A stretch of DNA of 64,000 nt from Harmothoe impar. Taxonomy: Eukaryota > Annelida > Polychaeta > Phyllodocida > Polynoidae. Below, one piece after another: positions 1 to 12,469 of this stretch. Both the position numbers and the translations under genes were made by a program. Numbering within the stretch: position 1 is the first letter of the stretch; the number at the start of each line of letters is the position of its first letter. Under the pieces are notes generated by a model, which saw nothing but the letters and a program-made list of their open reading frames with translations, was not told the DNA's origin and searched no databases. Location: contig OX381706.1 of the NCBI GenBank assembly GCA_947462335.1, forward strand, positions 17,770,784 through 17,834,783. The letters run 5' to 3'.

Positions 1-750
1 TGCCTTCAGGGCCTATGTACAAATGGTAATATTCTACAGCCAGGATGATGTGCTCTATGCAGTTCTGCTGGAGGCTGTGAGAAAAAGGTGTGTTTATGGC
101 TTCGCATCATTGTTTTAGATCTCACCACAAGGGTTTCCAGTCAATGAACCCTACTCTATTTTCCTTCCTATGCTTATCAAAGATATCTCACCCCTCTCTT
201 CCCCTCGCTCTCTTTTTCTCACCCGTTCTCTGGTATACATCTATCTATATACCATGAGAGGTGTGTTGCAAGCTGAAGTCTGGACAGCATAATTATACAA
301 CTAGCTCAACAACCTCTGCAAGAAAATGCTATTGTGTACTATGGCTGCACCTGGATGGCACTGTGAAGATATAACGTCTGTATTAATTAGTAGTAGCATT
401 ATGATGGAAGATAAACACTTGTCCAATTAGATATGGTGAAGGGTAGCTGAGGAGAAAGGGTGCTCCCTGTGTTTTTTTGGAAAAACTTTACTTGCCAGTG
501 GACCCACTATAGCCAAATCACATAGAGAAGCGACCATTCCCCTGAGGTACTTTTTATGTGTGTACTGATGCCTCATGGATTTTCATTCTAAGTTGAAAAA
601 TGTAAGACGCATGAGAACTGAAAAGGGGCAGGGAAAACGTGTCCTATTCCAAAAGGCCCTGATCAAGCCTAAAAACAAGTCTCGTCAGAACTGTAAAAGA
701 CCTTGGGGCTGTTTGTGTGAAAATACTAATTATGTTGGACCTGGGGTCTT

Positions 751-1058
751 CTTCAGAAAGCAATCTTTAAGAGGTCTCCCCAGAGAATTAACCATTGAAT
801 TCAGACGAATAATCAGAGAGATGTCGTCCATATTGTAAAGGCCAGCCAAAGTAGGTACATCAAGAATACCCCCTCAGACCGCCTCACCTATGTCTCCATC
901 AGCCCATTATGGACCTGTAAGGTGGGCCTGAGGTGGTTGGAGGCCGGCCACAACTGGTCAGTGGATCAGGTTAGAGAGCAGCTCAGGACTGTTAATAGTA
1001 TCATGGAGCAGCTCCTAAGCAGGTCAATGTCTGCGTGGGTGCATTGACTGACTCCCCA
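751..1058 (+). repeat. Module X-A
   Basis: A block of about 300 bp starting near cttcagaaagcaatcttt and ending near gactgactccccat. It recurs in the five units (about 751, 9354, 17870, 26515, 38367), diverged and reversed as X-B inside each unit (4762-5025 in unit 1), and outside the array at 54505-54815 (reverse) and 48885-49165 (forward). Signature words are acctgtaaggtgggcctgag and gatcaggttagagagcagct. Reading frames are interrupted differently in each copy, so the shared signal looks like DNA-level homology. No function is recognised. Confidence 0.85.
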
Positions 1059-1760
1059 TACAAGATGGATCAAGTTGGGGAGTAGTATTCAACCTAGCAA
1101 TAGAGCACCCTTGCCATCCACACTGTTAAATGAAGTCAATAATATATAATGAAATATACTTTTTGTTTATATCATATGTTAGATATATTAAAGGAAAATG
1201 CTGAGTTGTTGGTTCCCTTGCACACAACTGTTAAAGCCTCTACCTACTACCTGCTCACTCAATAAATTGCATATAATTATATTCATGTTTAGCTCAACCC
1301 TGCCAATAAATCAAATGTCAGCAAGGGGGAAAACATTTTGAATTGCCTCAATCTTTATTGCTGCCTACTTACAGCTACTGCCTACTTGCAATACCCATGC
1401 CTGAATCAGCATACATGTTCTCAAGATCAATCCTTTAACAGTATAACCAGTGGAAATTCTGAATACCTGATATCAACTCCCTGACATCAGTACAATGCTC
1501 TCACACGTCAGCTCTATGGGGCCTTATGAAAAGTGAACATCAGGTGTGTCTCTTTCTACCTTTCTACTACAACTCATTACTCCAAAGACAAATGTTTCCA
1601 CTTTCCAAAGGTTACCTATATTAAAGAGGACCTCATGATGTATGGACCAATAAAAATAAATGGACACACAGGTCTACCTAGTTCTTGAAATAGGTGTACA
1701 GCTAAATTTGGCAGCATACAAAATGATCATCAGATCAAGAAAAAGTATGTTATCATAATG

Positions 1761-2492
1761 AGCTGTTCCAGGGTCCATGCTACCGTGACTGTACCTTTAT
1801 CCAAACATCCACTATTATTCTCATTTCCCTTCCCAAACTCACACATGTGAGACACATATAGCCTATTCTGGTGGACATGGAAATCAGTTCAGCTGTATTT
1901 GTTGCAGTATTTATCCACCAATATCTGGCCCTTCGATGAGATTCTGCGCATTCTTATTTTGCACATTCCTTGATGCACAGAGCCCCGCGGTCCACGTTAT
2001 GGTCTGCCTTACAGCTGTGTGTTGGATGGAGGAGCTATATGACCGACAAACGGCACTGGATGATAGCCACCAATGGCCGGTCTGCAGGCTAGTTATCTCT
2101 ACAAATAAGGTGTGTGCCAGCTTTAGCAAGTGGTTCTAACAGGCTTCCCCTGAGGGACCAGAACTATAAAAGGCACCTTTTCCTGAAAGGCACCTTGCCT
2201 TCTGCTTATCTGATTTCTGAAGTGGCAACCTGTGGCACCCCAAGTTACCCATGGGGTAGTATTGAGATCTTATGTGGTTCTCATGGAGGGATTCTTAGGA
2301 GGAAGGTGTGAGATGGATGTGAGTGGTGAGGGAAGGGATGTGAAAGCCCCAATAACAGTCCTCATCCGTGGCCAGTGATCCTGGTGGCAGATAATTTCCT
2401 AGCAGATGTCCCCCGGAACAAGTACATAGGTGAGTAGGGATATAGACAGTTTTAGTTGGGGGTTTGATAGTATTGTTGAATGTGGTAATACA
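1761..2492 (+). repeat. Module Y-A (candidate promoter-containing block)
   Basis: A block of about 700 bp from the ccatgctaccgtgactg region to the gttgaatgtggtaatac region. Copies are in every unit (about 9898, 18867, 27461, 39366), as the diverged Y-B in each unit, and reversed outside the array (53113-53812, 48085-48650, 58937-59220). The most conserved core runs from gctagttatctctgcaaaca through cttcccctgagggacc to a TATA-like aaaaggcacctt. Short frames of about 62-72 residues overlap this block on both strands in several copies, but they differ in frame and carry stops, so coding is not supported. Confidence 0.85.
2165..2172 (+). promoter_or_regulatory. TATA-box-like motif in module Y-A, unit 1
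   Basis: The sequence tataaaag followed by gcacctt lies in the conserved core of Y, downstream of cttcccctgagggacc. The same octamer at the same place is kept in unit 5 and in two old inverted copies outside the array. Other tandem copies have single-base variants such as tatgaaag or attaaagg. No transcript start can be proved from sequence. Confidence 0.35.
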
Positions 2493-3004
2493 AGCATTAT
2501 GGTTTTTGCAAGTGGTACAACAATATCACCCTTCCCTATCCTATTCCTTCAATACAACTCTTACCCACTCTCTATATTATTATGTATTCCATAGTAGTAG
2601 TCAGAGGAAAGGGTGATTTCATTGAATTAACATAGAATATCATTTTGATTGATTACAGATTATACAGCAAGTCTGTTGAGATATTAAAATTGTCATGCTT
2701 TCTATTTGACACCCTCTGCATCCTGAAAGATGGGAAACAAGATGACAAATGGGAAGTAGGAACCACAGAGGCACACTCTATTATAAAGTGGGGCTAAGAT
2801 AATGTACAAGTGACTTGAACTTGTGTGAAAAGAGGTGACGTTATGAGATTCATTAGGGGAAGTTGATTGTTCATTTAGCCAATTCCTTCGGTACAACTCT
2901 CACTCCCTCTCTTCTTATTATTATGTTTCATATGGAAATTATGATATAAGGTAGTCAATGTTGGACATGGGAAATTTAGCTTAAGATGATTTTTTAAAGT
3001 TTTT

Positions 3005-3392
3005 CCAAATCTAAATACCATCCAAGGTTCTTATTCAAACCTTATATGACAGGTACTACACAGCATCCAAGCCATGGATAACTTAGAATCTGCATGTTGG
3101 GTACAATTACAAAGCAGGGTGTCGAAAGGAGGAGGGAGGCCAATGCTCTCAAAATGACAGTTGGAGACTGGTCAGGGCAGAAACAAGTCTTGTATGCACA
3201 ACATTGGCTCCCAGTCCCCAAAGTAGTCTCCTTGGTGGCTGACAACTGCTGGCCAGGTGTTATTGAGCAAGGTTAAGTCTGACAGGAAGGTAATTACTTT
3301 GAAGGCATGTACAGTCCCATCTGTAGCTTGTCTACAAGTCCTAACTCAGGGTTGCTGACCAAGTCCACCACTTGCATTCATATGAAGGTAGG
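3005..3392 (+). repeat. Module Z
   Basis: A block of about 390 bp containing attacaaagcagggtgtcg and, further on, gtacagtcccatctgtagct and cattcatatgaaggtag. Tandem copies lie near 11365, 20115, 28700 (split) and 41215. Diverged reverse copies lie at 46425-46690, 51425-51840 and 62920-63300. The segment around tgtagcttgtctacaagt is nearly unchanged in all copies that retain it and is partly self-complementary. Short frames over it change length between copies. No function is recognised. Confidence 0.83.
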
Positions 3393-3605
3393 GGCTGTTT
3401 ACAGTTTGTTTATTGTGTGCATGAAATCATAATTTCTATTCATGGAAACATATAAAATAGAGATCAGTGTGGTTGGTCATTGATTTGTGATTTATTTATC
3501 CTAATAATATTATGTGCCAATCCCCTTTCCAGTCAGATATATCTAGACCTCATTTCACATAATTATATCCAGTGTAGCCGTTATACTTAATATGAATAGA
3601 TTTAG

Positions 3606-4519
3606 TCCTGATGAATTGATAGCTTTGGCTTTGCACCAAGTGACACTCAAAAGGTAACACAACCTGTACAACTTGCTTTCTATTAGTAATCTAAAACTAT
3701 AACAAGACCTTACCTCAACCATTTATAATTGTAAACACGAAGCATGATTTCATGGTCCCTGGTTCAGTAATGATAGCATTCTTCCCAGATACCTTGCAGA
3801 TACCTTCCGGATACCTTGCAGGTGTTGTAAAAATTGCAGAAATCGGTAATTCTTTAGAGGACAAATCTTAACTTAAGTTTTGATTATTCTTGTATGGGGA
3901 ATGATGGTAGTATAATAGTATTGATTGTGTTTTCAATTATTTATATGGATTACCACATAATAGAAGGGAACTGATATCAGATACATATGTATCTGATATA
4001 CATGTACCACAATATTCCTCAGTATAGGATGTATGAGGTAACTAAACCCTTTTCTATGAATCCTGATGAATTGATATCTTTAGCTTTGCACCAAGTGGCA
4101 CTCAAAAGGTAACACAACCTGTACAACTTGCTCTCTATTAGTAATCTAAAACTATAACAAGACCTAGCCTCAACCATTTATAATTGTAAACATAAAGCAT
4201 GATTTCATGGCCCCTGGGTCAGTAATGATAGCATTCTTCCCAGATACCTTGCAGATACCTTCCCAGATACCTTGCAGGTGTTGTAAAAATAATTGCAGAA
4301 ATTGGTAATTCTTTAGAGGACATATCTTAACTCAAGTTTTGATTATTCTTGTATGGGGAATGATGGTAGTATAATAGTGTTGATTGTGTTTTCAATCATT
4401 TATATGGATTACCACATAATAGAAGGGAACTGATATCAGATCCATATTATTTGATATACATGTACCACAATATTCCTCAGGTTAGGATGTATGACGTAAC
4501 TAAACCCTTTTCTATGAAT
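3606..4519 (+). repeat. 455-bp tandem duplication private to unit 1
   Basis: The word tcctgatgaattgata occurs at 3606 and, with one change, at 4061. The sequence that follows (caccaagtg, cactcaaaaggtaacacaac, then the cagataccttgcag repeats) matches over about 455 bp. The two copies differ at scattered positions. The other four units have one copy. It also contains a small direct repeat of agataccttgcag near 3785-3820 and 4240-4280. Confidence 0.88.
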
Positions 4520-4761
4520 CAACACTTTTGTATTCAGGGCACTGTGAGCATTCTAAGGATTAGTATAGGTTTGAAAAAAAAAAGCAATCAAATTAAGGTC
4601 GCAAGGGAGTGGGGTAGCTCTCACACCTGTATTATTCATATAACTTGAACTACTAACTTCGCACAATATTTCATGCAGAATTTATGTTGCCATGTATGCT
4701 TCATACTGTTCATGTCTGACATGACCTTTAGCCCTGGTTCTAATAATTATCATATCCCTTC

Positions 4762-5025
4762 CTTTCTCCAGCTCTACCGACTGGCATGCTCACCCAATGC
4801 CCAATGCTTGAAACTGCATGGGAGTTGCTCTTTTATATGCTATTAGCAGACCAGGGCTGGTCCCTAACCTGATCTACCAACCAAGTGAGTCTGATCTACA
4901 AAGACTTCAGGCCCCACCTTACAGGTCTATTATGGCTAGATGTAGGCACAGGTTGGAAGGTCCCTCCTTCACACACTTTGATTGGTCATTGCAATATGGG
5001 TAACATGCCTCAGCAGGCTACATTG
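4762..5025 (-). repeat. Module X-B (reversed paralogue of X-A)
   Basis: The reverse complement aligns with X-A: acctgtaaggtggggcctga, then gatcaggttagggaccagcc, then a caactcccatgcagtt stretch matching the cagctcc region of X-A. Units 2 and 3 and the outside copy at 48885 keep an agggggtgttcc-type segment that is deleted in units 1 and 5. X-B in units 2 to 5 lies near 13045-14090, 21395, 32055 and 42485. Confidence 0.78.
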
Positions 5026-5579
5026 CTGTTAATCTGAGTAAAGCCTTGAAGGAAAATTACTCCTGAGAAGTCATGCCAGTTGCCTATAGTTTTATTGAGA
5101 GCATGCAACATGTTTCAAGAATATTTGACTAGCTATTTGTGATTATATACATCATATATACACACCAATTACAAAATTACCATTACTGCATTATAAATCA
5201 ACCAGCAGTTGGTCTGAGGACATGTGTTTATTAGAATCTTTCATAACTGAGAGTTCATTCAAAGGTTGGACCTGTCACCATATTTCTAGTGTATCATGGT
5301 TTATGTTATTCATTCTATGTTGTACACTAAGTATACTGAAAATCTAAAGTTATCAGGATTGCCATGAACATGATTACTGGTGTAACATTGCACATGTGGA
5401 TGCTTTATACTATTTCTATTTGAGTAATGACCCTTGTCTCTCATGACAATTACTCTGTTGATGAATGGGAAAATCATTACTTTTGAACAATGTCATGGGC
5501 TGAAAATGGATGACATTTACAAATGGACACATATGACTATACAGTGCTTGGAATAAAAGTACCACAATGTTTAACAGTG

Positions 5580-6240
5580 TCTCACAGACCCATGATCTAA
5601 GAAAAGTATCTTTTCTAAAATGGATTTACATTTCCCTGCACAGAGTCACACAGGTGTGAGGCGTGTGGCCCACTCCAGTGGATAGCAGCATTCCTTGCAG
5701 TAACTATCTTCACCAATATCTAGCTTCTCAAGCAGTTTTCACCCGGGAGCGTTAAGCTGTCTCCTCATAGACCACGTCACATATGATACCCCACAGACCT
5801 TGTTACAGTTTGCCTTACAGCTATGTGTCAGATGGGAAGCTACCAACAACAAAAAGGGCAAGAATATTGTGTGCACAGTGGACATGAATCGGCAGAGGAT
5901 GACGCAGATGACCCATCTGCGGGCTAGTTATCTCTGCAAACAAGCTGTGTGTCAGCCTTGGCAAGCGGTTCTAACCGGCTTCCCCTGAGGGACAGGCACT
6001 ATGAAAGGCACCTTTTCCCGTAAGTCAGGAGGCCTACTGCATATCTCATTTGCCCCCAGTAGCCTGCAGTAAATTGGGGCAATACTGGGGTATTGATGGC
6101 TTTAACACTGAAAGGAAATGGGACATAAATGCTGTGAGTCAGATATGAGAGGTGTGTAAGGGGTGCCAAATCTCCAATAACAGTCCTCGGTCACAGGCAC
6201 CTCTGTCATTCCACTGCCTGGTGGTAGGTGAGTGGGTTAT
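5580..6240 (+). repeat. Module Y-B (paralogue of Y-A)
   Basis: Shares the Y core with Y-A (gctagttatctctgcaaaca, then cttcccctgagggac, then gaaaggcaccttttcc) but has its own continuation, catatctcatttgccccc. Other copies are near 14562 (5-prime part deleted), 22130, 34660 and 43330. In this half the TATA-like octamer reads tatgaaag. Downstream, ccccagta pairs with tactgggg across a loop of about 21 bases. Reverse copies outside the array are at 48085-48650 and 58937-59220. Confidence 0.82.
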
Positions 6241-6439
6241 ACCAAAACTTCCTGGGTTCTAGGATGAGCTCACTGGCCTTATTAAGTTCGTGCCTCAGCT
6301 GCAAATCTCTTACTCCCAAGGAGATTGACTGAGTCTGCCCTCCGGGTTTATCGCTATATATAATGGAGATTAAATTTGGTAAATACTTATTCTCTTCTAG
6401 AGAAACATCCATAGAAAATCTACTTAAGATATTTTTCAT
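6206..6439 (-). other. 77-codon open frame repeated in units 1-3; probably not a gene
   Basis: A 77-codon frame beginning MKN and ending HQAVE is full length in units 1 (here), 2 (14816-15049) and 3 (22782-23015). Unit 4 has a one-base deletion near 35430 that breaks it, and unit 5 ends before it. Differences among the three copies are mostly amino-acid changing, for example L/Y/H at residue 5 and W/R near the end. There is no recognisable domain, signal peptide or membrane segment. The persistence may only reflect recent duplication. Confidence 0.15.
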
Positions 6440-8489
6440 CCTAGATGATGTGGGAGAATTGGAATAGTCCTAGGGAATTTAATTCATTAATATCAACCAA
6501 TTTTAATGGACTTTGCAGAAGGTGGGGTGATATTAGGAAAGAGAAAGGAGTGAGTTACATGGAGGGTCTCATTCATTTCTTTTTAACCCCTCATGTTAAG
6601 GCAGGATTCCACTGACGGAATCAGCCGTGATTCTGTCTGTCGGACAAGATTCTCCCATAAGCTTAGCATCATAGACTTTTATTAGATGACGAACGGTTGT
6701 CGGTTGACCAACGTTGGTGGAATGCATGCTTTAAGCAACCTCACGATATATTTATCACCTTTTTCAAGGGATCTGATTCCTACATACATGGAATCATGCG
6801 TCCATTTCTTTTTTTTATTCAACCGATCATCACATACAACAAACAATACAGATACTTATTATTCATGCATCATTCGGTCAGTGCTGGTCCAAAACAACAC
6901 GGAGATACCTTGCATTAATTAATCAATGGCATTTGGGTGACATTCTAGCAGTAGTGAGTCTGTGCTGTAAAAGGGTCTTTGTCCTTCTGGAGGTTATCCA
7001 CCGTGTCTCATCGTGAGTAAATAATAGGAAATATCTTGACATATTTATGAGCATTAGGGGATCCATGTTACAGGATGCTGCTTCTTAAAAATATTATAAG
7101 GCAGACAGCTACATAATGTGATAAGTATGAATTGTTTTGTAGTAGGGCAGACATGTATGCTAGTATTTAGTTCTACTGTGTCTTATCACAGTCATCTGTA
7201 TCATTTCTGGAATTTTAAAGCATGTTTTTCAGTTACTGTTGACAACTCTCAATTTGCATTAGCATAATTAATTTGAGACAAATTGATCTAATCTAATGCC
7301 AACATCTACTCAGTTTGTTACCTTCAATCCATGTCCATTCTACAAAATGATATACTCAAGAGTAATTATGAGTTATGTTTCTTTAATGTCAATGGAAATA
7401 GTGTTCTCCTACTTTTAAACAATCTCCCTCTGACCGTGGGAACACTTCCCATGGGAATGTTTAATGTGCGCTTGATTCTGATTTCCCAATTTCCAGGACC
7501 TGTTAATCACATCTCTTAACATTGACCTTTGTTATAAGTTGATTAATAAGATACGCATAGGAAATTAGACCAAACTCATTTTCCTAAAAGGCTTCTTAGT
7601 TTCTTAAGTATTAAGACTAAGAATCCATTTCCTCCCATGAGGACAAATAATCAGTGTAAACACCATAGACTTACTTCAGAAAATTATTTTACAAATATTG
7701 CTGTCTGCAAACTGTGATCCCATAAATAAGTCCCGGTCCTGTCACTTTATATGGATGATCCATCATTTTTCATGTGACACAACCCTCACACTCTGGCCTC
7801 AGAATTCTCCCTAAGAGCTGTGTGTGAGGAACATTAACAATTGTATGTATACATATGTATGTTACTTAGTAATAGCCTACCATCTCATCAGTTTGTTGGA
7901 TTTGAAAAACCTTGAGTAAAAAAACAGTTTATCTTCTATGTATCTTCCTAATATTTCAATTCTTAGTCACAAACATGTATTACAAAGTACCTTGATTTGA
8001 CCTCATACACCCTTACACTGCTTCCGGGTTTGAACTGAAAATAGGATATGTGGGCTGTGTTCTGGTACATCCTATTGCTAAAATTAAAACTCTACTCACA
8101 AAACCCTAATCCAAAGATATTGAATACTTTTACTTTACATTAATGTCCAGGAAATGAACTAAGTGCTTATTACACATGTATTTACCATTAAATTTCAAAT
8201 TAACTGCATTATCAGATCACTCACCACCCTGTATCACATTCCCCAGAGTCAGCCACAAATCCCCTACTCTCACAGAGAGTGACCTAGTCTGCCCTGCCCC
8301 TTTATCACTACATAATGGAGCTGGCTGTCCTCAGATAGGCCAGGAAGGTGGTGTCATATTAGGGTGTGGGATGGGCTTGGGTGGGGCTGCCTGTCAGGTT
8401 GTGATGGAGGGGTCTATTCATGTCCTCTTAACCCCTAATACCATGAAGCCTGCATACATCTTGCATCACCTTGTCACCTTTTGAGTCTT
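6240..8489 (+). other. Array-specific tail of the unit; no gene seen
   Basis: This 2.2-kb stretch is present in units 1 to 4 (to about 17120, 25440 and 37614) and absent from unit 5 and from all dispersed copies. It holds short frames of up to about 118 codons in some units, starting around MTKF at 15203, 23255 and 35787, with variable ends. It also has the palindromic words tgtatacatatgtatgtta near 7844 and gaccgtgggaacacttccca near 7432. No RNA gene, transposon or domain was recognised. Confidence 0.6.
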
Positions 8490-8790
8490 GCCTTCAGGGC
8501 CTATGTACAAATGGTAATATTCTACAGCCAGGATGATGAGCTCTATGCAGTTCTGCTAGAGGCTGTGAGACAAAGGTGTGTTTATGGCTTCGCATCATTG
8601 TTTTAGATCTCACCACAAGGTTTTCCAGTCAATGAACCCTACTGTATTTTCCTTGCTATGCTTATCAAACATATCTCACCTCTCTCTACCCCTCGCCCTC
8701 GTTTTCTCACCCTTTCTCTGGTATAGGTTTCCTATGCTTATAAGATTTAAGTTATTGCCTTCCTATGCTTATAAGATATCTTACGTCTCT

Positions 8791-8823
8791 CCCCCACCCA
8801 CCACCCCCCACCCCCCACCCCCA
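8791..8823. repeat. C-rich run in unit 2
   Basis: A run of short C blocks separated by single A residues, expanded relative to the matching place in the other units, where ordinary pyrimidine-rich sequence is found. The opposite strand has G blocks compatible with a G-quadruplex. Confidence 0.7.
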
Positions 8824-10957
8824 TCTCTCTGGTAGACATCTATCTATAATAAGCATCAGCGGCCTTTCACAACCTGAAGTCTGGACAGCATAATTATAGA
8901 ACTGGCTCAACCACCTCTGCAAGAAAACTTTATAGTGTGCCTTGGCTGCACCTAGCTGGCACTGTGAAGATATAACATAGGTATCAATTAGTAGTAGCAT
9001 TATAATGGAAGATAAAACAATTGTCCAATTAGATATGATGAAGGATAGCTGAGGAGAAAGGGTGCTCCCTGCAGGGTTTTATAACAAACCTTACTTACCA
9101 GGAGACCGACTATAGCCAAATAACATGGAGAAGAGACCAATTATTCCTCTATGTTATTTTCCATGTGTGTTCTGCTAAATAGAGGCTTCATGGATTTTGA
9201 TTCTAGATTAAAAAATGTAAGATGGATGAGGACTGAAAAAGGTGTAGGGGAAACCTTTTTTAATCCAAAAGGCCCTGATCAAACCAAAAACCAAGTCCCA
9301 TCAAAACTGTTGGGGCTCTTTGTGTGAAATTACGTTGGACCTAGGGTCTTCTTCAGAAAGCAATCTTTAAGAGGTCTCCCCAGAGAATTAACCATTGAAT
9401 TCAGACAAATAATCTGAGACATGTCGTCTATATTGTAAAGGCCTGCCAAAGTAGGTACATAGAATACGTAGAATACCCCCTCAGACCTCCCCATCCATAT
9501 CTCCATCAGCCCATTATAGACCTGTAAGGTGGGCCTGAGGCAGTTCGAGGTCGGACACAACTGGTCAGTGGAACAGGTTAGAGAGCAGCTCAGGACTGCT
9601 AATAGTGTCATGGAGCAGCTCCTGAGCATTTCAATGTCTGTGTGGGTGCATTGACTGAGTACTGCAGTATTCAACTTAGCATTGGAGGCCCTTGATGAAT
9701 ATGAAGTAAAATATACTTTTTGTTGATATTACAAATTATGTATGAAAAAGATTTTTTGTTCTACCTATTACCTGCCCACTTCGACTTTTCAAAAGTTCCT
9801 TATCCATTAACCAATGTTACCAAATGGACGATTACCTAAACACAGTTCTTGAAATAAGTGTACCGCAAAGTTACCCAGTGTATAAGAAAAGTGTGTCCCA
9901 AATGAAGACCTTTTGCAAGGTCCATGCTATGGTGACTGTTCCTATATCCAAATATCCACTATTATTCTCATTTCCCTTCCCAAACTCACACATGTGAGAC
10001 ACATATGGCCTATTCTGGTGGACATGGAAATCAGTCCAGCTGTATTTGTTGCTGTATTTATCCACCAATATCTGGCCCTTCAATGAGATTCTGCCTCTTC
10101 TCATTTTCCACATTCCTTGATGCACAGAGCCCCACAGTCCACGATATGGTCTGCCTTACAGCTGTGTGTTGGATGGAGGAGCTACATGACTGACAAACGG
10201 CACTGGATGATAGCCACCAATGGCCGGTCTGCAGGCTAGTTATCTCTGCAAACAAGGTGTGTGCCAGCCTTGGCAAGTGGTTCTAACAGGCTTCCCCTGA
10301 GGGACCAGCACTCTGAAAGGCACCTTTTCCTGAAAGGCACCTTGCCTTCTGCTTATCTGATTTCTGAAGTGGCAACCTGTGGTGCCCACGGTGACCTGTG
10401 AGATACTATTGAGATCCTAATGTAGTTCCTATTTAAGGAACAGGTAGCAGGAAGGTGTGAGATGGATGTGAGAGGTGAGGAAAAGTATGTGAAAGCCCCA
10501 ATAACAGTCCTCATCCATGGGCAGTGATCCTGGTGGCAGGTAGTTTCCTGGCAGATGTCCCCCAGAACAAGTACTAATACATAGGTGAGAAGCGATGGGC
10601 AGTTTTTGTTGGGGATTTGTTAGTATTGTTGGATGTGGTAATACTAGCATTACGGTGCAAGTACTATCACAATACCATCTTTACCTAATTTTTCATTCAG
10701 TGCAACCCTGATCCACTCTCTTTTTCCCACTCTATCTTATGTGTATCACATAGCAGCAGTCAGAGGAAAGTGTGATTTTATTGAATAAACATAGAATAGC
10801 ATTTTGATTGATCACAGATTATAGAGTCTGTTGAGATATTAAAATTGTCATGCTTCCTATTTGACACCATCTGCATCCTGAAAAATGGGGAACAAGATGG
10901 GCAAATGGGAAGTGGGAAATTGGAACCACAGATGCACACTATGATAAAGTGGGGCTA

Positions 10958-11179
10958 CCGTAAATTCTCGCGTAGAAGCTGCGGCTTGTACGCGAGTCAG
11001 AGTCAGCTTTCTTTTGATACCAAACATGCCTATATAGGGTGCGGCTTATACGAGAGTTTTTATTAGTATACTACAGTACCAGAATCGCAATATTCAGACC
11101 CCCTCGGCGGCTTATATAATTTTTCAAAGTTAGGGGTGCGGCTTATACGCGAGTTAGGCTTATACGCGAGAATTTACGG
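10958..11179. mobile_element. Palindromic TA MITE, family 1 (222 bp)
   Basis: Ends are the inverted pair ccgtaaattctcgcgta and tacgcgagaatttacgg, flanked by TA on both sides. The other units show the unfilled site ggggctaagataatg. Internal gcggcttatacgcgag words repeat in both orientations. Terminal sequence and TA target fit a Tc1/mariner-derived non-autonomous element. Related copies: 49600-49766, 50441-50662, 55838-55972, 56569-56661 and 63450-63659. Confidence 0.9.
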
Positions 11180-12469
11180 TAATATAATGTCCAAGTGACT
11201 TGAACCTGGGTGAAAAGAAATGGCATTATGTGAAGTTAATTTTAGCCAATTCCTTCAATACAACTCTCACTTCCTGTCTTCTTATTGTTATATTCTATAT
11301 GGAAATTATGATATTAGGTAGTCAGGTTCACTATTTTGGAAATTTAGCTTAAGTTCTTTTACAGTTTTAGCAAATCTAAACACCATCCAAGTTTCTTATT
11401 CAGATCTAACATGACAGGTACTACACCGCACCCAATCCATGGATAAGTTGGGTATAATTACAAAGCAGGGTGTTGAAAGGAGGAGGGAGGCCAAAGCTCT
11501 CAAAATGGCAGACGAGACTGGTCAGGTCAGAAACTCGCACAACATCGGCTCCCAGTCTCCAAAGCAGTCTTCTTGGGCTAGGGTGTTATTAGGAAAGGTT
11601 AAGTCTGACAGGAAAGCAATTACATTGTAGGCATGTACAGTCCCATCTGTAGCTTGTCTACAAGTTTTAAATCAGGGTTGCTGACCAAGTCCACCACTTG
11701 CATTCATATGAAGGTAGGAGGTTATTTAAGGTTTGTTTATTGTGTGCAATGTATAATTTCTATTCATGGAAACATATAAGATAGAGATAATTGTGGTTGG
11801 TCATTGATTTATCTTAATGTGTGCCAATCCCCTTCCCAGTCAGATATATTTAGACCTCATCTCACGTAATTATATTCAGTGTAGCTGTAATGCTTAATAT
11901 GAATACATTTATTCCTGGTGATGAATTGATAACTGTAGCGTTGAACAAAGTGACACTCAAAAGGTAACACAACCTGTACAACTTGCTTTCTATTAGCAAT
12001 CTAAAACTATAACAAGACCTAACCTCAACCATTTATAATTGTAAACACAAAGCGTGATCTCATGGTCCCGGTTCAGTAATGATAGCATTCCCAGAAACTT
12101 TCCAGGTGTTGTAAAAATAATTGCAGAAATTGGTAATTCTTTAGAGGACATATCTTAACCTAAGTTTTGATTATTCTTGTATGGGGTAATGATGGTAGTA
12201 TAATAGTATTGATTGTGTTTACAATTATTTACATGGATAACCACATAATAGAAGGGAACTGATATCAGATCCATATGTAGCTGATATACATGTACCACAA
12301 TATTTCTCAAGTTAGGATGTATGACAAAACTAAACCCTTTTCTATGCATCAACACTTTTGTATTCAGGGCACTGTGAGCATTCCAAGGATTAGTATAATA
12401 TTATGTTTGAAAATGAAGCAATCCAATTAAGGTCTCAAGGGAGCGGGGTAGCTCTCACACCTGTATCAT

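Larger units (their letters stand above)
1..8489 (+). repeat. Tandem array unit 1 (~8.0-kb unit plus an internal 455-bp duplication)
   Basis: The opening motif tgccttcagggcctatgtac at position 1 recurs at 8490, 25441 and 37615, with a damaged version at about 17121, and everything between recurs in the same order. The window therefore starts inside the array. Order inside the unit: lead-in (1-750), module X-A, spacer, module Y-A, spacer, module Z, spacer, module X-B reversed, spacer, module Y-B, then a tail (6240-8489) found only in the array. Unit 1 has no recognisable transposon insertion. It is longer than the ~8.0-kb base length because of a private 455-bp tandem duplication at 3606-4519. 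No open frame stays intact and protein-like across all units. Confidence 0.93.

Noticed and set aside
1911..2129. 72-codon reverse frame recurring in units 1-5 and, on the other strand, at 53444
   Set aside because: It overlaps equally open forward frames, lies in the conserved DNA core of Y, and is not kept in the diverged copies at 48.3 and 59.0 kb. Conservation is better explained at the DNA level.
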